Assembly (NCBI RefSeq): GCF_010015445.1
Contig: NC_053112.1
Span: forward strand, 566,812-630,811
Origin: Perca fluviatilis
Lineage: Eukaryota > Chordata > Actinopteri > Perciformes > Percidae
Length of the DNA: 64,000 nt
Reading direction: 5' to 3'
A program made the position numbers and the translations under genes. Shown here piece after piece: positions 57,993-64,000 of the stretch (its first letter is position 1; the number at the start of each line of letters is the position of its first letter). The notes below the pieces were generated by a model. It did not search any database. It was not told where the DNA came from and worked only from the letters and a program-made list of their open reading frames with translations.

Positions 57993-59639
57993 ATGGCTGC
58001 TGCAAACTATCTGCAATCTGAAGATCAGTTTCTGTGCTCCATCTGTCTGGATGTGTTCACTGATCCTGTCACCATACCATGTGGACACAACTTCTGCAAG
58101 AACTGCATCACAGAACACTGGAATACCAATGACCAGCATCTGTGTCCCCTGTGTAAGGAGGGTTTTACCACAAGACCTGATTTGAGAGTCAACACTTTTA
58201 TCTTTGAGATGGTTGCTCAGTTCAGACAGTCAGCTCAACAGAACGCCAGCAGCAGCTCAGAGCAACACGTCTCCAAACCAGGAGAAGTTCCCTGTGACGT
58301 CTGCACTGGAACCAAACTGAAGGCCCTGAAGTCCTGCCTTGTGTGTCTGGCATCCTACTGTGAGACTCACCTGGAGCCTCATCTGACAGCTTCACGGCTG
58401 ACAAGACATCAGCTGATTGACCCTGTGGAGAACCTGGAAGGCAGGATGTGTACGAAGCACGATAAACCTCTGGAGCTGTTCTGTAAGACCGACCAGACAT
58501 GTGTCTGCACGCTCTGCCCTTATTCAGATCACAAGATGCATGATGTTGTTAATCTGAAAGAAGAATATGAAGGAAAGAAGGCAGAGCTGGGGAAGAAAGG
58601 GGCTGAAATTCAGCAGATGATCCAGAAGAGACGACTGAAGATTCAGGAGATCAAACACTCAGTCGACCTCAGTGAGGAAAATGCAGACAGAGAGATAGCA
58701 GAAGGTGTTCAGGTCTTCACTTCTCTGAAGGAGTCTGTTGAGAGAGGCCTGAATGAACTCATCAACACGATCGACGAGAAGCAGAAAACAACAGAAAAAC
58801 AGGCCGAAGCTTTCATCAAAGAGCTGGAACAGGAAATCTCTGAGCTGATGAAGAGAAGCACTGAGGTGGAGCAGCTCTCACGCTCTGAAGACCACCTCCA
58901 TCTTCTCCAGAGTGTTCAATGCCTAAACATCCAACAACCTCCACCCACCAAGGACTGGACAGAGGTCAGCGTCGGTCCATCATCATATGAGGGGACTGTG
59001 GTGAAAGCTGTGGTTCAGCTGGAGGAGACACTCAGTAAAGAGATGAAGAAGCTGCTCGCTGAGTCTGAGCTGAAGAGGGTCCAGCAGTATGCAGTGGATG
59101 TGACTCTTGATCCTGATACAGCACATCCTAATCTCATCCTGTCTGATGATGGGAAACAAATGAATCATGGTGATGTGAGGAAGAATCTCCCAGACAACCC
59201 AGAGAGATTTTCTAATTGTGTATTTGTTTTAGGACAACAGAGTTTCTCTTCAGGCAGATTTTACTTTGAGGTTCAAGTTAAAGGAAAGACAAAATGGGAT
59301 TTAGGAGTGGCCAGAGAGTCGATCAACAGGAAGGGAAGCATCACACTGAGCCCCAAGAAAGGTTTCTGGACTATAGTGTTGAGAAATGGAAATGAGTACA
59401 AAGCTGCTGATGACCCTTTAGTCCTTCTCTCTCTGAAATCTCCTCCTCAGAAGGTGGGGGTGTTTGTGGATTATGAGGAGGGTCTGGTCTCCTTTTATGA
59501 CATAGATGCTGCAGCTCTTATCTACTCCTTTACTGGCTGCTCCTTCACTGATAAACTCTTCCCATACTTCTGTCCCTGTCTTAATGAAGGTGGTAAAAAC
59601 TCTGCCCCTCTGATCATCTCTCCTGTCAAAATAAACTAA
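57993..59639 (+). CDS. TRIM E3 ubiquitin ligase, copy E (intact, 548 aa)
   Basis: A single coding exon starts at ATG 57993, two bases after the acceptor GTGTAG; the downstream in-frame Met codons fall inside or after the RING. RING ligands are C15, C18, C30, H32, C35, C38, C51, C54. B-box 1-like zinc cluster spans about 101-139 (CDVC, CLVC, CETH); B-box 2 spans 153-183 (C153, H156, C164, C172, C175, H180, H183). A long, Glu/Lys-rich coiled coil covers about 190-345. PRY-SPRY (B30.2) spans about 366-548 with [56 protein letters not shown] and LFPYFCPC. The family is class IV TRIM, likely a RING E3 ligase in the cytosol with the B30.2 as target-binding surface. The single-exon plan suggests the fish bloodthirsty-related/TRIM39- or TRIM21-like group rather than multi-exon finTRIMs. 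It is the only copy in the window without an inactivating change, so it is the best candidate for an active gene. Confidence 0.93.
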   Translation: MAAANYLQSEDQFLCSICLDVFTDPVTIPCGHNFCKNCITEHWNTNDQHLCPLCKEGFTTRPDLRVNTFIFEMVAQFRQSAQQNASSSSEQHVSKPGEVPCDVCTGTKLKALKSCLVCLASYCETHLEPHLTASRLTRHQLIDPVENLEGRMCTKHDKPLELFCKTDQTCVCTLCPYSDHKMHDVVNLKEEYEGKKAELGKKGAEIQQMIQKRRLKIQEIKHSVDLSEENADREIAEGVQVFTSLKESVERGLNELINTIDEKQKTTEKQAEAFIKELEQEISELMKRSTEVEQLSRSEDHLHLLQSVQCLNIQQPPPTKDWTEVSVGPSSYEGTVVKAVVQLEETLSKEMKKLLAESELKRVQQYAVDVTLDPDTAHPNLILSDDGKQMNHGDVRKNLPDNPERFSNCVFVLGQQSFSSGRFYFEVQVKGKTKWDLGVARESINRKGSITLSPKKGFWTIVLRNGNEYKAADDPLVLLSLKSPPQKVGVFVDYEEGLVSFYDIDAAALIYSFTGCSFTDKLFPYFCPCLNEGGKNSAPLIISPVKIN

Positions 59640-60559
59640 TCACTGATCCCATTTCAGGTATTGATTTATTTTCAATCAAAAGGAACAAATGTACATATTC
59701 ATATATTTTAAATCTTATTTTCTACAGAATGTTTCCTGTGGTGACTGATTTACACTTTATTCCATTTATTATCATATGGTTAAATGTGCAGCAATTCTTT
59801 GCAAATTAAATCAAACTTCATCTTGACATATTTGGTGTCTTTAGAAACTGATTTCTTCTGGAAATTATAATAAATGTGGGTTTAACAGAGGTTTAAATGG
59901 ATTTTGTCCACATAACCTGTTTCATGATGCATCAAATTAATGAAATTTGGGTTTCTATCAACCAAAATGTCCAACAAAATAACGCTCTTTACAAGTAAAA
60001 TAAATGATCAGTTCACTACTTTCTTTGAATTTGGGTGTTTTATTTAATTTTATTGCATTTCAAAAAAATGTTTTAATAAAAGATCGTTGAAAAAAGTGAC
60101 AAAAATGACAGGAAAGGCTTAAAAAACCTCGGGAAAAACAACAAAAACGTCCACAAAGAAACGCAGAAGATAATTGGGGAAAAGGGGGAAAAAAACTCAG
60201 CACAAAAAGTTGCATAGTGGGCAGGACAACAAGAGAGTTGTCCTCTATATCTGAACCATGAAAAAAGAACGTAGGAAAAGAATTGACAAACCAAAACAAA
60301 CAAAAAATGATCAAAACAACATCGCCAAAGGTGACAAAAACTTGTTAAAAAAAATGGAAAAAAGTGAATACATACATTGGAAAAAAGGACAAAAATCTTG
60401 TTACAAAATTGACAAAAACATAATAAAAAAAAACGTTGAAACAAAATGTTGAAATTTCGACCCAGAAAAAAACAAAGTTGCATGGTCGACGGGAACACTT
60501 ATTGAGAAACTGAATGGGATTTTGACTTCTGGAACTAAACTGTTGCTCTTATTTTGAAA

Positions 60560-60668
60560 GAGCCAGAAGCTGTTGAGCGGAGCAAAGTTGACGGTGTTTG
60601 TGATGCTGAGGAGAGAGCATCCTCCGCGGCAGGTCTCCACGCAGGCAGGCCGTGTGTTTAGGGACATG
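60560..60668 (+). other. companion-locus leader, duplicon E, left of the insertion
   Basis: It shares AGCCAGAAGCTGTTGAGCGG and the GGCAGGTCTCCACGCAGGCA block with A and D and ends at GTTTAGGGACATG, where the 1.4-kb insertion begins. It continues at 62067. Confidence 0.6.
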
Positions 60669-62066
60669 TAGTAGTAGTAGTAGCCTTTATTGTCACATAG
60701 TCACAAGTACCAGCGAAATTAGCCATAAACCTGACCATACATATACAAACATACAATATGACAATGGGGTAGACAGGACAGGAAGACAGGGTATTAAGGA
60801 AGAAAAAAACAGCATGACATGAGGAGAGGGGAGGAGAAAAAGGCAACTCCCAGACTATGCCCCTGATAGGAGTATAGTGTGGGAACAGGAAAAAAACACC
60901 TCAGCAACATAAGCACATAACCAGTACAAGAGCACACAAGGCTCGCAATGGGGAGGGGAGTGTTGGGGTGGAGGTAGACCAGCACAGGCAAGCAGCCATC
61001 TGGTCCAGCAGCCATTTTTGGCGCTGGTCACAGACCCGCCCGCCTGACTGGTGGTACAAAACGGCGAAGGCGAGGGACAGGGTGTGGGGGGTGATTGCAT
61101 ATCTGTATATGTGTAAGGGTTCGTGTGTGTGTAGGCCTGAGTAGTCAAACTACATCTGGCTCTGTAATCTCGTTGTCTCAGTCCGCAAGATTGTCATAGC
61201 GGTACATAGCCGGTTGCCATGGAGTCAACCTTGAACAGGACCCAGTCCGAGCCAGCAATCAGCAGGTGCCTGTGGGAGTCGGGTAAGGAGCGCAAGAGTG
61301 TGCCTCGCTGCAGTGCTCCCAGGGGAGGTGTTGTTCAACACCGGCCTCGGCCAAGGCCAGTGCTGGTTCAGGGAGCCGAAAAGATAAGATTGGATTTGTT
61401 TTGTTTTATGGCGAGTAGCCGCATTTAATTTCACACATCTTCTCTAAAATGTTCACTCTGGTCTCCGAATCGATCAAATTTCCTTTGCAAAGCCGTGGGT
61501 TTCTCCAAGATGTTGTCCAGCCTTTCCAAAGCCGTCAGTTTCTCCAAGATGGTATCCATATTGTGGTTCATGGTGTTCATAGTCCCAATCTGAGTTCCGA
61601 CAGCTCTGCCCACAGCTTCGACCATAACGGGCAGCCTTGTTCGGCTCCCGTCTTCTTCTTAATTTCTCGATAAACCAGGGTAATGCCTAAGCCAATCAGA
61701 AAAAGACCTGTTATCATGGTTCCGAATAGGTAGATATCTTCAATATCCTCCACGGAAAGAGCCGCCAGACATACGACCCGCCACCTCTCCCACGCGTCCA
61801 TCGTGTAGCCAGCTGCGAACGTTCAGGCAGGGCAGTCAGGTTCCCCTGAACCCAAGCTTCTCGTCAAGAAGATGGTGTCATTTGCGCTGAGAGACCATGA
61901 CCAAATCCATGATTCTTGGTTTTTTGGAGCAGTGCAAAGAGAGAGACTCTCAAAGTACACAGAGACAAAGACTATACGAGAGAGCAAAGCAAGGCAGGTT
62001 ACGGGAGGAGAGGGAGAGAAATGCGACCGCCTTCGTTGAGAGCCAAGAGGGAAGTGAAGGAAGGAA
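60669..62066 (-). mobile_element. 1.4-kb insertion with (TAC)n 3' tail and small membrane-protein frame
   Basis: It is absent from the matching sites in A (18766) and D (53946). On the minus strand it ends GTGACAATAAAGGC followed by (TAC)n, a LINE- or SINE-like 3' end, with a short ATG(T) repeat at the junctions. A minus-strand frame from 61801 (MDAWERWRVVCLAALSVEDI) has a membrane-spanning segment (IYLFGTMITGLFLIGLGITL) and a basic end (VYREIKKKTG). After a frameshift near 61620, a coiled-coil-like tail with repeated ILEK.TAL follows, to a stop at 61431. I do not recognise the element by name. It could be a retrotransposed gene or a non-LTR-mobilised repeat. Confidence 0.5.
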
Positions 62067-63545
62067 TGTGATGTCTTTATTATTGGTATTACGTTATTTT
62101 ATCACCATGAGTTTGAACCGTTTTCATCCTGAGCTCAGCGATGGTGGGTTTCTCCGAGAGTGGTGCAGTGTCGCCCGGACACAGCAGACACGGACAGGGC
62201 TCTGGCTCCGGCAATAACGGCAAGAAAACGTCGAAAAAGTCGTGAACGAAAAGAGGCAAACGAGGCAGGAAAAGGAGGAATAAAAAGAACAACAGGAACA
62301 ACAGAACACCGCCGCCGTATTTCCCACCGGAGGTAATTTAGCTGCCGTTCTTTAGCCCGGGGATTAACGGGGACCTCCAGCTAGCTAGTTGGGCTGCAGC
62401 AAACCGTAGCTTGTTTCAAGCTAATTACTGACACATTTAGTTTACACCGCATTAATAAAATGGATCTAACATGGCGCCAGAACGCTGTTATTGTGAGCTA
62501 GGCTTTATACAGGAGTCTTACAGCCGATATCTGCTGTTCTCTTGTCTGGAGAAAACGTCACGCCAGACTCCATTACAATATGTGACAATTAAAGAGGATT
62601 TGGTCTGAAATGTTAAAGCACAAATATCAAAGAAGTTGACTGAATACATTATCTGAAATAATAAAGAACAATTAATAATTCGGCATATAGTTTAATTAGA
62701 AGAAGCAGTGTTTGCTTTACTATTTTTTTTCTTTCAACTTTCAACACGTAAAGCTCCGTACAGCTGAGTTATGAGGTGGAAGGACTCTGGAATTACAGGA
62801 CAAACTGTTGTGTTAACAGATATTCAGGCAATGTCACTGTATGCCGAATTAACAAGGTCATCTCTTCGATGTAGGTAAAGGTCCCAGTCAGTCATTATGT
62901 TTTTAGTTAACTTTCCCATCATCGAAACAAACTTTAGGGTGCAAGAATAGTTAATGGAATCTGGTCGACATCTTTTCCTTTGGGTGCACAGCGGGAAAAC
63001 GTGCACGTTACTGCTCACACAAGGGGCTGTGGTGTTAGTACAGTTAGCTAAAAACACAACAGAAAGCTTTGGCTTATTATAGTATTACTGCTATGCTATA
63101 ACGTTACCATAGTGAGCGAGGGATGCCACGTTTCATGTAATACGAGTGTTGTGTATTTACAAAATGCTAATATAGCCTAATACTCATTTCCTCCAGGGCA
63201 GCATTTCAGGCTCACCAACAGTTTCTTGCTTCAACCAAATGCAAATGTCCTAGTTAAGGAAGTCCTTTATAAAGTCCCTGGATCCACAGCGTGTCTCATT
63301 TTAATTCTCAGGATTGAAGAAGAGGTGGACATGTTTTCATCTTTCTGTATGTCACCTCTCTGTAGCTGTGGATGGGGTAGGGCTGCAGACCTGTCCAGTT
63401 CTTCCACACCAGACTTGGAGTTCCTTATAGAGGAGGCTTTGTGTCCAAACAGGAAAAGAAAGAAAATCTGTCGACACAAAGAAGATTTCTGTCTAAAATA
63501 TCGTGTGCTGCAGCTTTAAGATTTCTCTTCATTAGAACTAAGAGG
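62067..63545 (+). other. companion locus, duplicon E (unrecognised, most complete copy)
   Basis: The ATG at 62140 in a good context (AGCGATGG) opens 66 codons to [23 protein letters not shown], a Gly/Ser stretch, a Lys/Arg-rich tract (KRGKRGRKRRNKK) and TPPPYFPPE, where a possible donor GGAG|GTAATT lies (62334). Downstream acceptors are CCTCCAG (63197) and CATTTCAG (63208). Joining to the second in phase 0 would give AHQQFLASTKCKCPS and a stop. A different frame in the same exon is open for over 90 codons (LLQPNANVLVKEVLYKVPGS ... LCPNRKRKKICRHKEDFC ... VLQL) to TAA at 63517-63519. Which frame is used is unclear. No family is recognised. The basic tract could be a nuclear or nucleic-acid-binding signal. 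Confidence 0.4.
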
Positions 63546-63609
63546 CCCAAAACCAGGAAAGACAGAAACGTACACTAAAGCAGTGGTTTTCAACTTTTTT
63601 CTTTCTAAA

Positions 63610-63790
63610 GATAATTTTTTGGCCATTATTTATAGGACAGCTGAAGACATGAAAGGGGAGAGATAGAGGGGGGGGGATGACATGCAGCAAAGGGCTGCAG
63701 GTCGGAGTCGAACCCGCGGCCGCTGCATCAAGGTGTAAACCTCTGTATATGGGCGCGCCCTCTACCAGGTGAGCTACCCAGGCGCCCCTT
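63610..63790 (-). mobile_element. tRNA-derived SINE
   Basis: On the minus strand it starts GGGGCGCCTGGGTAGCTCAC (A box TAGCTCACCTGG), carries the B box GGTTCGACTCC and continues CTGCAGCCCTTTGCTGCATG and CCCCTTTCATGTCTTCAGCT. Imperfect flanking duplications CAACTTTTTT / CAACCTTTTTTT are visible. It is the same family as the SINE at 11332. It is not a functional tRNA gene: it has no acceptor-stem pairing or usable anticodon arm. Confidence 0.85.
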
Positions 63791-64000
63791 TACAACCTTT
63801 TTTTGAGTGTAAACAGCTGTTTCTACTCACCTCCCTGTGCTGATTTTGGGTGATTTTTGAGAATGTGCTGATGAATACATGAAAACAAATAATGCTTAGC
63901 TTTAATGACAGCAGCTATAGCACCTCACCTTGTCCAATGGGCTCCAGCCTCTGCCCCACATCTTGGAACCCCTTTCTCTGGATAGATCACCAGATGTACC
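63791..64000. other. no gene recognised at the right edge
   Basis: Short unique-looking sequence after the SINE; no exon supported. Confidence 0.4.

Larger units (their letters stand above)
57960..63545 (+). repeat. duplicon E
   Basis: It contains the intact TRIM, the 3' flank shared with A and D (including a decayed piggyBac-like MITE at 59940-60240), and the companion locus shared with B. It is interrupted by a 1.4-kb insertion at 60669-62066. It lacks the minisatellite block upstream. Confidence 0.75.

Noticed and set aside
63690..63790. tRNA gene on the minus strand
   Set aside because: A and B boxes are present, but the body and tail match a dispersed SINE with flanking duplications, and a tRNA fold is lacking.

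Overview
This window is nuclear DNA of a teleost fish, most likely a percomorph. Evidence for this is genes split by GT-AG introns with 5' UTR introns, a tandem array of fish-type TRIM E3 ligase genes, a fish-type pyrin-domain exon, KDZ (Kyakuja/Dileera/Zisupton), hAT, PIF/Harbinger, Tc1 and piggyBac-like DNA transposons, CR1/L2-type LINEs, tRNA-derived SINEs and abundant (CA)n, (GATA)n and minisatellite arrays. It reads as an immune-gene cluster evolving by birth and death inside repeat-rich DNA.

Layout. 1-3.6 kb: minus-strand exons of a SWIM zinc-finger gene that runs off the left edge, with a PIF/Harbinger element in an intron. 3.6-6.5 kb: MITEs and a LINE fragment. 6.5-10.1 kb: a minus-strand multi-exon KDZ transposase relic with its CxC zinc cluster. 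11.2-19 kb: duplicon A, with TRIM copy A (one frameshift). 19-25.4 kb: duplicated promoter-like blocks split by a hAT and other repeats. 26.1 kb: an orphan pyrin-domain exon. 27.0-28.8 kb: a LINE. 30.4-34 kb: duplicon B, with a TRIM open reading frame that has lost its SPRY domain. 35.3-42.5 kb: duplicon C, with a TRIM pseudogene carrying three lesions. 44.6-54.05 kb: duplicon D, with TRIM copy D (one frameshift plus a lost B-box cysteine). 54-57.5 kb: a long inverted repeat, a LINE relic, a TRIM-type 5' UTR exon and a RING remnant. 58.0-63.5 kb: duplicon E, with the only full-length intact TRIM (548 codons) and the fullest copy of an unrecognised companion locus.

How the parts relate. All TRIM copies share one plan: a non-coding 5' exon, an intron ending at a conserved acceptor two bases before the ATG, and one long coding exon for RING, B-boxes, coiled coil and PRY-SPRY. 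Copies A, C and D share about 5 kb of upstream DNA (5' exon, 52-bp minisatellite, PIF-type MITE), so they come from a larger duplicated unit. Copy-specific SINE and hAT insertions with clean target duplications show the order of events. Only copies B and E keep an uninterrupted RING-to-coiled-coil frame. TRIM ligases and pyrin-domain proteins are both innate-immune families, but a functional link here is inference.

The most unusual observations are: (1) copy B ends in 43 residues encoded by former 3' flanking DNA, joined through a perfect hairpin at the deletion breakpoint; (2) a second hairpin marks another deletion 0.8 kb downstream; (3) an unrecognised companion locus is duplicated with the TRIMs and its last 44 codons differ mostly at synonymous sites.
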